Positions 17,535 to 26,612 of a stretch of DNA of 64,000 nucleotides are shown piece by piece. How positions within the stretch are numbered: the stretch's first letter is position 1; each line of letters opens with the position of its first letter. A model generated the notes under the pieces. It saw only the letters and a program-made list of their open reading frames with translations. It was not told the DNA's origin and made no database searches. The translations under genes and the position numbers were made by a program. Source of the stretch: Magnetaquicoccus sp039908525 (GTDB taxonomy: Bacteria; Pseudomonadota; Magnetococcia; Magnetococcales; Magnetaquicoccaceae); the NCBI GenBank assembly GCA_039908525.1, contig JAMOAY010000006.1:1-64000 (forward strand). The letters run 5' to 3'.

Positions 17535-18410
17535 TTATTCCATATCCTCTTCTGCAACGAGCATGGACAAAAGAAGTTCGCTCAAACCGGCCTGATCCAA
17601 CACCTTGCGGATGCGCGCCAGCAGGCGTCTCTGCCGTCCGTAGACCTGGTTGCCATTCAGGCCGAGCAGGCGGGCGGTCGTCTCCACATCCAATTCATCC
17701 TGGTACAACAGCTTGAGCAACAGACGTTCTTCACTGCTCAGGGGGAGGAGCGCGCGTATCTTATCGAGTACCGCCCGTCCAGTCTGCCCCTCCAGGTTGG
17801 GCAACGGCTCCTCACGGGTTAAAAACCGGTGCACAGCGCCCAACACCTCTTCCCGTTGCTGCAGGATCTTGAGCGCCTCCGGAGAGAGACGGTGCAGGGT
17901 CGTACCGGGTTCGGCCAGATCATCCAGGATCTCATTGTCGGTGGCGATCTCCTGCACGGAAAACTTGCCGCAATCGGTCGCCTGCTTCAAAACACGGTTG
18001 ACCGCAGCCCAGACGGTCACCTCGCTGCGCCCCCCCTGCACGGCACTGCACAAAAACTCAACCACATGGGAGACCGGCATCCGCTCCAGACAGAGCAGAC
18101 GGTAGACATCAACCAGCAACGGACCCTGCTCCGTGACCCACTGCGGCACATGCAGACGCCCGAAACGGGAGCGGGCGAAATCCTCCAGCATGCGCCAGGC
18201 AATCTGGCCAAAAAAAGTGGCAAAAGAGGCCTCGGAGCGACCTTCGTAGGCACGCAGCGGCCCCCAGTCATTCCTGGCCATCGCCTCCTGGGTAAAAAGC
18301 ATCGCCTGATCGGCCAGATTGGCATCACCAAACCGGCGCATGGCAAGGGTTTCCAGACGTTGCCACTGCTGCAAAAAAAGCGCCCGGAAATCCTGCACGA
18401 CATTGCTCAC
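17535..18410 (-). CDS. Sigma-70-family (ECF-like) RNA polymerase sigma factor
   Basis: A 291-residue alternative sigma factor. Region 2 spans about residues 15-85 (AMRRFGDANLADQA, then WGPLRAYEGRSEASFATFFGQIAWRMLEDFARSRFG in part). Region 4 lies at about 225-275 with a helix-turn-helix in DVETTARLLGLNGNQVYGRQRRLL. A linker of about 130 residues separates them, longer than in small ECF factors. It is followed by an anti-sigma candidate and an M48 protease. Which promoters it serves is not visible; self-regulation would be usual for such factors. Confidence 0.8.
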   Translation of the reverse strand: MSNVVQDFRALFLQQWQRLETLAMRRFGDANLADQAMLFTQEAMARNDWGPLRAYEGRSEASFATFFGQIAWRMLEDFARSRFGRLHVPQWVTEQGPLLVDVYRLLCLERMPVSHVVEFLCSAVQGGRSEVTVWAAVNRVLKQATDCGKFSVQEIATDNEILDDLAEPGTTLHRLSPEALKILQQREEVLGAVHRFLTREEPLPNLEGQTGRAVLDKIRALLPLSSEERLLLKLLYQDELDVETTARLLGLNGNQVYGRQRRLLARIRKVLDQAGLSELLLSMLVAEEDME

Positions 18411-18524
18411 GGTCTCTGCTCTTCAGAAAAAGGCCAACGCGAATCGAGTCGTGGGAATTCTAGAGCATGGCCGACACCAATGAAAGGTATGGCGGCGGCA
18501 GCCAGGCCGTTCCGGCGTCACCCT

Positions 18525-19712
18525 TCACTCGGACACAGCATCAGGACCGACCGCCGGAAGAGGTACGGCAAAGGCGAACACACTGCCCTGGGCGGGCGGT
18601 TGCTCGTACCAGAAGCGCCCCCCCATCCGCTCCACACAGCGCTTGAAGATGGCCAGCCCCAACCCCATACCCCCATGCCTGCGCTTTTGCGCGGGCTCCA
18701 GCTGGGTAAAATCCTGAAAAATGGCCTCCTGCGCCCCCTCAGGAATGCCAATGCCCGTATCCGTCACCTTGAACAGAATGGCATCCGGCAGCTCCCGGGT
18801 CGGACATGGCGCCACTTCCACGAGCACGGAGCCCGACGCGGTGAATTTGATGGCGTTGGCAATCAGTTTCCGCAGCGCATGCTGCAACCGCTGTTCGTCA
18901 CCTCGCACGCTCTCCGGCAGCCCCTCCGCCAGGGAAAAGGTCAGTTCCAGACCCTTTTCAGTGGCGGCAGGCGTGTGCAACGCCTGCATCCTCCGCAAAA
19001 ACCGTCCCAACGAGAACGGCCTTTTTGGAGCCAGTTCGGGGGCATGCTCCATGGCGACAAAGGCCAGAATATCCTCAATCAGCTCCAGCAGGGAGCTGCC
19101 CGCCCTGCTGACGATCTCCAGAAAATGTTTTGACTCCGTATCCGCCAATAAAGGGCCCAACAGTTCAGAAAATCCGATAATCTGGTTGAGCGGCGTGCGC
19201 AGTTCATGGCTGACCACCATCAGGAACTCCTGCTTGGCCCGGTTGCCCGCCTCGGCGGCCGCACGGGTTTTTTCCAACTCGGCCGTGCGTTGGGCGACCA
19301 ACTCCTCCAGATGCCGGCGATGCTGGCGAAGCTCCAGTTGATTTTTGATGCGCAAGCGGACAATATTGATATTGAAAGGCTTGATAACATAATCCACCGC
19401 GCCCAACTGCAACCCCAGTGTCTCCGAGCTCTCATCCTCCATGGAGGTAATAAAAATGACGGGAATCTCCCGGGTGTTTGGATCTTCCTTCAATCGGCGG
19501 CACACCTCATAACCGTCCATTTCCGGCATCATGACATCCAGCAGGATCAAGTCCAACTCACCGGTCGCCGCGAACTGCAGGGCCTTGGCACCATGGGGGG
19601 CTACGATCACCTCATAATCCGCCAACAGGGCATTGGCCAGCAATTTCAGGTTGGTCGGCATATCATCGACGATCAAAATTCTGGGTTTCCGCGCCACAAC
19701 ATGCCTGCTCAT
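18525..19712 (-). CDS. REC-histidine kinase (end of cassette 2)
   Basis: A 395-residue cytoplasmic protein. The receiver domain has Asp59. A short coiled linker leads to HisKA (SHELRTP, His169) and HATPase_c with DTGIGIP and GMGLGLA. Having the receiver before the kinase suggests it takes phosphate from an HPt or an upstream kinase and gates its own kinase activity. It starts in the stop codon of the preceding REC-kinase gene (ATGA), with AGGAGGGAG upstream, which fixes the start at 19712. It is the last gene of the second phosphorelay cassette. No output domain is present. Confidence 0.93.
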   Translation of the reverse strand: MSRHVVARKPRILIVDDMPTNLKLLANALLADYEVIVAPHGAKALQFAATGELDLILLDVMMPEMDGYEVCRRLKEDPNTREIPVIFITSMEDESSETLGLQLGAVDYVIKPFNINIVRLRIKNQLELRQHRRHLEELVAQRTAELEKTRAAAEAGNRAKQEFLMVVSHELRTPLNQIIGFSELLGPLLADTESKHFLEIVSRAGSSLLELIEDILAFVAMEHAPELAPKRPFSLGRFLRRMQALHTPAATEKGLELTFSLAEGLPESVRGDEQRLQHALRKLIANAIKFTASGSVLVEVAPCPTRELPDAILFKVTDTGIGIPEGAQEAIFQDFTQLEPAQKRRHGGMGLGLAIFKRCVERMGGRFWYEQPPAQGSVFAFAVPLPAVGPDAVSE

Positions 19713-20833
19713 ACGGGGTCTCCCTCCTGCCATGCCGGCAGATGCATCACAATGACGGTTGCCCCCGCTTCGCTCACATCCAGATGGATCTCTCCTCCCA
19801 GGGTGGTGACAATCAGTCGGGCCGAATAGGTGCCCAGACCGACACCGTTGCTTTTCCCGGCCGTGACATGCTTGTCAAAAAAGCGGGGCAGAATTTCGCT
19901 CGGCACGCTGCCTGTGTTGCGGATCCGGAGAGTGGCCATCCCTCCCCTTTTCTCCAACTGGACGGTCAACCTCTCATCCGCCGGCGAGGCCTCCATGGCG
20001 TTCTTGATCAGATTGGACAGCATGGAGTGGCACAACAACTCCTCGCCAGAGACCATGAAAGAGGCCCCGGCTGGGAGCGGTTGTCCATCCAGGAAAAGGG
20101 CGATGCTCAGCCTCTTTTGGCCGATCAGCGCCTGGAATTCGCTGGTAATTCGTTGCAAGGTCACCAGAATATTGACCGGTTGCGGGTTCAACCGATAGGT
20201 TCCCCGCTCCATTTTATACAGATCGTGGGAGCGGTTGATCATCTCCAGCATGCGGAACCCGGCATCCTGAATGACCTGTAACGTCTCCTGGATCTTCGCA
20301 TCCGGTTGCAACACATCCATCAGATACGAGGGCATGCCAATCACGGCGTTCAGGGGCCCTTTCAGATCGTGACGAACCATCTGCTCCACATCATCCCGGA
20401 GTCGGGCCGCCTCCAACAGCTCTCTGTTCTGCTGCTCAATGATCTCGCGGGAACGTTTCAAGGCCAAATGGGTTCTCACCCGGGCCCGCACCACCGGGGC
20501 CTGCACCGGTTTGGTGATGTAGTCCACCGCCCCCACCGCGAACCCTTTGATCTCATCCTCCATCTCGACCTTTGCCGTCACGAAGATCACCGGGATATGG
20601 CGGGTCGCTTCGTTGGCCTTCAATCGGGCACACCCTTCACACCCATCCATGCCCGGCATCATCACATCCAACAGAATCAGATCCGGCCCTTCGGCGGCAT
20701 AGCGCAACATCTCCTCACAGTTCCCGGCGAACAGAAGGGAGTACTCCCCTTTCAGGATTTCACGCAGGAGTTTCAGATTGACAGGCTCATCATCCACGAG
20801 CAATATTTTATAAATCTGCTGTGTCGTTTCCAT
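19709..20833 (-). CDS. REC-kinase with HDLKGP H-box (cassette 2)
   Basis: A 374-residue protein. The receiver domain has Asp56. The kinase core has an unusual H-box, MVRHDLKGPLN (His155), and an ATPase domain with SNLIKNAMEAS and GVGLGTYSARL. The paralogue at 28295 shares this H-box type (HDMKSP) and the GLGTYSAR box, so the two form a subfamily distinct from the SHExRTP kinases around them. The start at 20833 overlaps the previous gene by 26 bp. The receiver motif LLLDVMMPGMDG... is intact. It likely couples phosphate flow between the hybrid kinases and the last REC-HK. Confidence 0.9.
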   Translation of the reverse strand: METTQQIYKILLVDDEPVNLKLLREILKGEYSLLFAGNCEEMLRYAAEGPDLILLDVMMPGMDGCEGCARLKANEATRHIPVIFVTAKVEMEDEIKGFAVGAVDYITKPVQAPVVRARVRTHLALKRSREIIEQQNRELLEAARLRDDVEQMVRHDLKGPLNAVIGMPSYLMDVLQPDAKIQETLQVIQDAGFRMLEMINRSHDLYKMERGTYRLNPQPVNILVTLQRITSEFQALIGQKRLSIALFLDGQPLPAGASFMVSGEELLCHSMLSNLIKNAMEASPADERLTVQLEKRGGMATLRIRNTGSVPSEILPRFFDKHVTAGKSNGVGLGTYSARLIVTTLGGEIHLDVSEAGATVIVMHLPAWQEGDPV

Positions 20834-23123
20834 CCGGATCGATCCCCAAAGCACGCATGATTTCGGCCACTGTTTTTTGTGCCACCCCGCATTGAATCTC
20901 TTCCACCTGTGCCGCAAGCCGCTGGATGGCGGGTTCCAACACCGTGCCAGACAGCCATGTTTCCAACGTCGGCAGCAGCTGTTCGGCCGTCGCGAAGTCG
21001 CCGCGCGCCAACGCCCCGGCCACCCGTCGCAGTGCGCCGACAGACCCCTCCTCCAGGGCACCCACCGCTACCAGCACACGGCCACGATCGACCACAGGCG
21101 CCTCCTCCAGGAGACGGCAGGAGGCCACCATGGCGGACAAGGTCTGCTCCAACCCGGTCAGCCAGGGCTCCAGAGGGAGCTCCCCGTCGCGCAACCTGGT
21201 TTCCAATCGAGCTGCAGCAGCTGCCAACTCGGTGGCGCACAAGGAAGCGGCTGCTCCCCTCAAAGCGTGCACCAACCTTTCCGCCTCCTGGAGCGCACCC
21301 CCCTGGAGGGTGGTGCGAATGATGGCGGCATCGTCTGCATGGCGTTGCGCGAAACCGAGCAGGGATTTTCGGTAGATCTCCGCATCTTTCCATTGTTGCA
21401 CACCGGCCATGGTGTCAATTCCGGGCAGATCCGGAAAAGAGACGGGCGGAGGGGGATCCGCCGACAATCGCTCTGCGCTTGCCGGAGTCGGTTGTGTTCC
21501 TGCCGCCGCATTGAGGGGAAACAACTGGGTAAGAACCGTATACAGTTGTACAAAGTCGATCGGCTTGGACACATAGTCATCCATGCCGATTTCAAGACAT
21601 TTGTTCCGGTCACTGGCCATGGAGTGGGCGGTCAGGGCAATGATCGGGGTACGCAGCGGCGGGTTGCGTTGCGACTCCCGCTCCCGGATCACGCGGGTGG
21701 CCTCCAGGCCATCCATACAAGGCATCTGCAGATCCATCAGAATGAGGTCAAAATCGGTCTTTTCACAACAGGCCAACACCTGCAATCCATCTTCCGCCAC
21801 CGTCACACGATGACCACGCTGCTCCAGGCGGGTGATCAGCAGGGTCCGATTGGCCTCCACATCGTCGGCGATCAGGATGTTGAGAGGCACACGCATGGCG
21901 CCCGTGGTGGCCAGGGAGCGTGGGTAGCTGCGCCGGTCCCGGCAGGCAGTGACCCCTTGGGCCACGGGCAATGGCACGACAAAAAAGAAGGTACTGCCTC
22001 GGTTCACAACACTCTCCACCCAGATCCGACCCCCCATTTTTTCCACAATCCCCTTGGCGATGGTGGTCCCCAAACCGGTCCCGCCATATTTGCGGGTCGT
22101 CGAGTTGTCCGCCTGGGTAAAGCTGTCGAAAATACGAGGCTGCCTCTCCACAGGAATGCCAATCCCCGTATCCGCCACCGCAAAACGGAGCTTCTCCCCC
22201 GCTTCCCAGGTAACGGTCAACTCAATCTGGCCCTTTTCGGTAAACTTGATGGCATTGCCGACCAGATTCATGATGATCTGGGACAAACGGATCGGATCGC
22301 CGACAAAACAGGGAGGGAGGGAGGGATCCACCCTCCCATTCAACTGGAGATTCTTGGCGTGGGCCAACACCTTCATGGGATCGATGGCGCCATCCAAGGT
22401 TTGTCGCAAATCGAATACAATGGCCTCCAGATCCAGCTTGTGGCTCTCAATTTTCGACAGATCCAACACATTATTAATGAGATACAACAGGTTTTTCGCG
22501 GACGAAACCACCGTTTGCAAATATTTTTTATGGACCGGATTCTGCTCGGTTTCCAGCACCAGTTCCGTCATGCCGATGATGCTGTTCATCGGCGTGCGGA
22601 TTTCGTGGCTGATATTGGCCAGAAAGTCACTCTTGGCCCGATTGGCCGACTCTGCAACATCTTTGGCCTTTTCCAACTCGGCGGTCCGCGCCTGGACCAG
22701 CTCTTCCAGGTGATCCTGATAGCGCTTCAGAGCCAGCTGGTTTCTGACCCGGGAACGGACGATGGCCGGATTGAACGGCTTGCTGATATAGTCCACAGCC
22801 CCCAGGTCCAGCCCGGCACTCTCCGCATCCTGTTCCGCAAGAGCGGTGATAAAAATGATGGGAATGCGTGCGCTGTTCGGGTCCGCCTTCAACCGTTGGC
22901 ACACCTCCATGCCATCCATGCCCGGCATCTGGATATCCAACAGGATGAGATCCGGTGAGTGCTCGGCAACCCTTTGCAGGGCAGAGGGGCCATCCAGGGC
23001 AAAAAAGGTGCGGTACTCATCGCTCAATGCCTCGCTCAGCATGAGAATGTTCGACTCCATGTCGTCCACCAGCAGCAGGCGATCCTGCCGGTCGTTCCCG
23101 TTGGCCATCTCACTCTTCCCCAT
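20808..23123 (-). CDS. Soluble hybrid kinase REC-HisKA-HATPase-REC-HPt (cassette 2)
   Basis: A 771-residue protein with no membrane segment. Domains in order: receiver (Asp63), HisKA with ISHEIRTP (His173), HATPase_c with DTGIGIP and GGTGLGTTIAKG, second receiver (Asp464) and HPt-like domain with VHALRGAAASL (His619). It therefore holds a complete His-Asp-His relay plus an N-terminal receiver that may accept phosphate from the preceding membrane kinase. The start at 23123 has GGGAGGCAACG upstream and overlaps the previous gene by 14 bp. The equivalent protein in cassette 1 is encoded at 29434, with an extra PAS domain. Confidence 0.93.
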   Translation of the reverse strand: MGKSEMANGNDRQDRLLLVDDMESNILMLSEALSDEYRTFFALDGPSALQRVAEHSPDLILLDIQMPGMDGMEVCQRLKADPNSARIPIIFITALAEQDAESAGLDLGAVDYISKPFNPAIVRSRVRNQLALKRYQDHLEELVQARTAELEKAKDVAESANRAKSDFLANISHEIRTPMNSIIGMTELVLETEQNPVHKKYLQTVVSSAKNLLYLINNVLDLSKIESHKLDLEAIVFDLRQTLDGAIDPMKVLAHAKNLQLNGRVDPSLPPCFVGDPIRLSQIIMNLVGNAIKFTEKGQIELTVTWEAGEKLRFAVADTGIGIPVERQPRIFDSFTQADNSTTRKYGGTGLGTTIAKGIVEKMGGRIWVESVVNRGSTFFFVVPLPVAQGVTACRDRRSYPRSLATTGAMRVPLNILIADDVEANRTLLITRLEQRGHRVTVAEDGLQVLACCEKTDFDLILMDLQMPCMDGLEATRVIRERESQRNPPLRTPIIALTAHSMASDRNKCLEIGMDDYVSKPIDFVQLYTVLTQLFPLNAAAGTQPTPASAERLSADPPPPVSFPDLPGIDTMAGVQQWKDAEIYRKSLLGFAQRHADDAAIIRTTLQGGALQEAERLVHALRGAAASLCATELAAAAARLETRLRDGELPLEPWLTGLEQTLSAMVASCRLLEEAPVVDRGRVLVAVGALEEGSVGALRRVAGALARGDFATAEQLLPTLETWLSGTVLEPAIQRLAAQVEEIQCGVAQKTVAEIMRALGIDPDGNDTADL

Positions 23124-26100
23124 CGTTGCCTCCCGGCAGGGATTCCTGCTCTCCACCCTGTGGCGGATCACACGCCGCCAGCAGGCGGTCAACGGTCACG
23201 CGCGCCTCGTCATAGCGCAAACGGCCCAGATCCGTCTCCAGACGCTCGGCCTCGACACGTCGACCGGCAGCGCGCAGGGCGGGCAACAGCGTTTCCAGCA
23301 ACCGACCCGCCCGCAGATCCTTGTCCACCAGCAAGACGCGCAGCGCCCGCAACCCTGCGGTGTCCAAGGGAGCCTGGGCAGACTGCCCGGACTGAGCGGA
23401 TTCCTGCTCACGGCTCTGTTCTGCTCCAGAGAGCACCGTATGCACCTGCGTCAGCAGGCCTTCCAGCGCCGTTCGGAACGGCGGCCAGGCGGTTGCCGAA
23501 CCGCCCGGCTCGGCCGCTTTCAGCACCTGTTCAAGATGTTGCGCGGCGTGGTGCAACGTATCGGCACCCAGATTGCCCGCCACACCTTTGACGGCATGAA
23601 CCAGTTGGATCGCCTCCGGAAAGAGACCGTTCTGCAACAAGCCAGCCAGCCGCAGCGTGGTTTCCCGATGGTCCTCCCTGAAATTTTTCAACAGTTTCAG
23701 GTAGAGTCGCTCGTTGTTGTTGATGCGTGCCAGGCCCGAGGCCAGATCCAGGCCGGGCAGGTGTCGTGGCAAAATCTGGCCCGGAGTCGCCACCGGACGG
23801 GTGGTGGGCCCCGGCGCAACCGGGAGGGGCTCGGCAGACTCTTCCAGCGGCCATGCCGCCGGATCCTTGCGTGCCACCCACCGATCCAGCACGGCAAACA
23901 GATGGGCCACATCAATCGGCTTGATCACATGATCCTGCATGCCGACCGCCCGGCACTCTTCGATATCCTGCTTCATGGCATTGGCGGTCATGGCGATGAT
24001 GGGACTCTGCAGTCCGGGACAACGGGCCAGGATGGTCTGGGTGGCGGCATAACCGTCCATGACCGGCATCTGGATATCCATCAGAATGGCATCAAACGGG
24101 GTGTGGCGGTTGGCCAACACCTTTTCCACCGCCTCCAGACCATGGGTCACCAACTCCACCCGGATGTGGGCCTCCTGCAGAATTTCCACGGCGATCTGCT
24201 GGTTGATCTCGTTATCCTCTGCCACCAGGATGCGCACCCCACGGAACCGGTTGGGATCCGGCGTATAGACTTTGTGCCGGCCCACCCTGCCCGAGCGAAG
24301 CATGGGATCCCCGATCATGGCCTGCTGAATGGAGTTCAGCAGCTGCGAGGGGGTGACCGGTTTGGTCAGAAAACTGTCTACATAGCCCTGTTCCACCCGC
24401 TCGCGCATCTCCTCCTGGCCGTACGCCGAGACCATGATGCAGGCCGAGGGGGGCAGAATGTCCGGGTTCTGATGCAGCTGTTTGACGGTCTCCAGCCCAT
24501 CCATCTCTGGCATTTTCCAATCGATGCACAGCACCTCAAAGGCATCCTTTTGCGCACTGGCCCGTTGCATGGCCTCCAGGGCGTCCCGACCGGAGGCCGC
24601 ACAATCCACACGAAACAACATGCTTTCCATATAACTGCGCAAAACCGTCAGGGCCGTGGCATTGTCATCCACCACCAACACCCGTTTGCCTTTGCAATCA
24701 ACAACGGGGAGCAAGGAGCGCTCGGGCGACCCATCCACGCGGCGCAAACGGGCTGTAAAACTGAACAGGGAACCCTGGCCCGGTTGGCTCTCGACCCAGA
24801 TCCGACCCTCCATCTGCTCCACCAGATGGCGGCAGATGGCCAATCCCAGCCCGGTGCCGCCATACTTGCGCGAGGTGGAGCTGTCCGCCTGTTGAAACGG
24901 GCGAAAGAGGCTCTGCTGCTGTTCCGGGGTCAGCCCAATGCCGCTGTCCCGCACACGAAACAGCAAGGTGCAATACTCCCCGTCCTGCTCCTGCTGTTCG
25001 ATGGAGACGAGAACCTCCCCCTGCTGGGTAAACTTGACGGCATTGGTGGCCAGGTTGAGCAGGATCTGCCCCAGACGAAGCGGATCCCCGATCAGGGTCC
25101 GGGGCACCTCGGGGCGCCTGTCGAACAGCAGTTCCAACCCCTTCTCCTCTGTGCGGACCGAGATGATGGTGGCCAGTTGCTCCAGGACACTGTCCAGGTC
25201 CATCTCGACCGCCTCCAGAACAAGCCGGCCGGCCTCGATCTTGGAAAAATCCAGAATGTCGTTGAGAATGCCCAACAGGCCATGGGCGGAGGCATTCATC
25301 TTGTTGACATAATCATACTGCTTGTTGGTCAGCTCTGTTTTGCTCAACAGATGGCCCAGACCAAGGATGGCGTTCATCGGGGTTCTGATTTCATGGCTCA
25401 TATTGGCCAGAAAATCGGACTTGGAGCGGTTGGCCGCATCGGCCACCGCTTCGGAGCGGCGCAACGCCTCCATCAACTGCTGCTGGATCCGCTGTCTGTC
25501 ATACAAACCATCTGCCATCTGATTGAAACGGGAGGACAACTCGGCCAACTCCTTCCAGCCGTGCAACACCGCATCCTGGATGCGACAGGGCTGATCGGCC
25601 TCCAGGGAAAGGCGGGCAAAGCGGGTGACATGGCCGGTCAAACGACGGATACCGCCCGAGATGGAAAAGGTGACCAGCAGGGAAACCAGGACGAAGGCTG
25701 CGGTCATCACCAGGCTGAACTGACTGAAGCTCCAGACCAGGCCCTGGATCAGACCGGACTGGGCATCCCGGGCGACACCCGACGCCAGAGAAACCAGCAA
25801 TTCCGAGTTGCCATCATCGAAAAAGCCCTTCCCGGACAGGATGTAGCGCTCTTTGAGCCGCTCGACCTCCATGCCGCGCGCTATCTGTTGCGGGTCGGTA
25901 CTGGCCAGAACCTTCTGGCTTGCGTTGTCCCACAACACCGCCACAAAATCACGGTCAGAGAGTGGAATCCCCCCCTTCATGAACGGATCATCCAGGAAGG
26001 AGATGGAGAGCAGCGTGGCCAGGCGACGACCGTTGCCGTCGCGAACCTCCCGGGCCACCACCAGGGAGGCCAGATCCCCCAGCCAGGTCATTCTGCCATC

Positions 26101-26601
26101 AAAATAGCGTTCCAGAGAAGCGCCAGGCAACCGGGAGAGCAGATCGGTCGGCACGGTGGCCGAACCGCTGTTGTTGTACAGCTCCTGCGGGTTCTGCTCG
26201 GCATCCAGCAGCAGCAACAAAGCGGGTTGCGCCATCACCCGCATGAGCGAGGCGGGCGGCATCCATCCCGGCAGGCGCCGATGGGTGCGCAGTTCCCGGG
26301 GAGCCCCACCCACGAAAGGGTGCTCGTTGAGATGGCGGTAGAGGTTCATGTGTGCCGCATAGATGGCCGTGGCGTTGACCAACTCCTGCACATGCCGATC
26401 AAACGACTGTCGATGCGCCTTGCTCTGTTCGGTCAATCTCTCGGCGAGATGTCCTGCAAAATAGGCTTCGAGAAACAGGGTCTGCTGCCAGAACACAATC
26501 CCGAAAGCGATGCTGCCGACCACCAGGTTGATCAGCATCATTCTCCAGAAGATGGCCAGTCGCGGAAAAAAACAGCGACTCAACAGGTTTGCCATCGCCA
26601 T
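23110..26601 (-). CDS. Membrane hybrid kinase HK-REC-REC-HPt (cassette 2)
   Basis: About 1163 residues. A transmembrane helix at about 22-41 and another at about 297-318 enclose a periplasmic sensor domain of roughly 250 residues that I do not recognise, followed by a HAMP-like linker. Then come HisKA (MSHEIRTP, His403), HATPase_c (DSGIGL, GGTGLGLAI), two receivers (Asp694, Asp842) and a C-terminal HPt (HAVKGVAGN, His1002). The first receiver keeps its Asp and K-P-V. The gene directly follows that of a PstS-like periplasmic protein, the natural candidate for a ligand-binding partner. Start codons at 26613, 26601 and 26595 are all possible. Confidence 0.93.
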   Translation of the reverse strand: MAMANLLSRCFFPRLAIFWRMMLINLVVGSIAFGIVFWQQTLFLEAYFAGHLAERLTEQSKAHRQSFDRHVQELVNATAIYAAHMNLYRHLNEHPFVGGAPRELRTHRRLPGWMPPASLMRVMAQPALLLLLDAEQNPQELYNNSGSATVPTDLLSRLPGASLERYFDGRMTWLGDLASLVVAREVRDGNGRRLATLLSISFLDDPFMKGGIPLSDRDFVAVLWDNASQKVLASTDPQQIARGMEVERLKERYILSGKGFFDDGNSELLVSLASGVARDAQSGLIQGLVWSFSQFSLVMTAAFVLVSLLVTFSISGGIRRLTGHVTRFARLSLEADQPCRIQDAVLHGWKELAELSSRFNQMADGLYDRQRIQQQLMEALRRSEAVADAANRSKSDFLANMSHEIRTPMNAILGLGHLLSKTELTNKQYDYVNKMNASAHGLLGILNDILDFSKIEAGRLVLEAVEMDLDSVLEQLATIISVRTEEKGLELLFDRRPEVPRTLIGDPLRLGQILLNLATNAVKFTQQGEVLVSIEQQEQDGEYCTLLFRVRDSGIGLTPEQQQSLFRPFQQADSSTSRKYGGTGLGLAICRHLVEQMEGRIWVESQPGQGSLFSFTARLRRVDGSPERSLLPVVDCKGKRVLVVDDNATALTVLRSYMESMLFRVDCAASGRDALEAMQRASAQKDAFEVLCIDWKMPEMDGLETVKQLHQNPDILPPSACIMVSAYGQEEMRERVEQGYVDSFLTKPVTPSQLLNSIQQAMIGDPMLRSGRVGRHKVYTPDPNRFRGVRILVAEDNEINQQIAVEILQEAHIRVELVTHGLEAVEKVLANRHTPFDAILMDIQMPVMDGYAATQTILARCPGLQSPIIAMTANAMKQDIEECRAVGMQDHVIKPIDVAHLFAVLDRWVARKDPAAWPLEESAEPLPVAPGPTTRPVATPGQILPRHLPGLDLASGLARINNNERLYLKLLKNFREDHRETTLRLAGLLQNGLFPEAIQLVHAVKGVAGNLGADTLHHAAQHLEQVLKAAEPGGSATAWPPFRTALEGLLTQVHTVLSGAEQSREQESAQSGQSAQAPLDTAGLRALRVLLVDKDLRAGRLLETLLPALRAAGRRVEAERLETDLGRLRYDEARVTVDRLLAACDPPQGGEQESLPGGNDGEE

Positions 26602-26612
26602 CTCAGCAGCCA

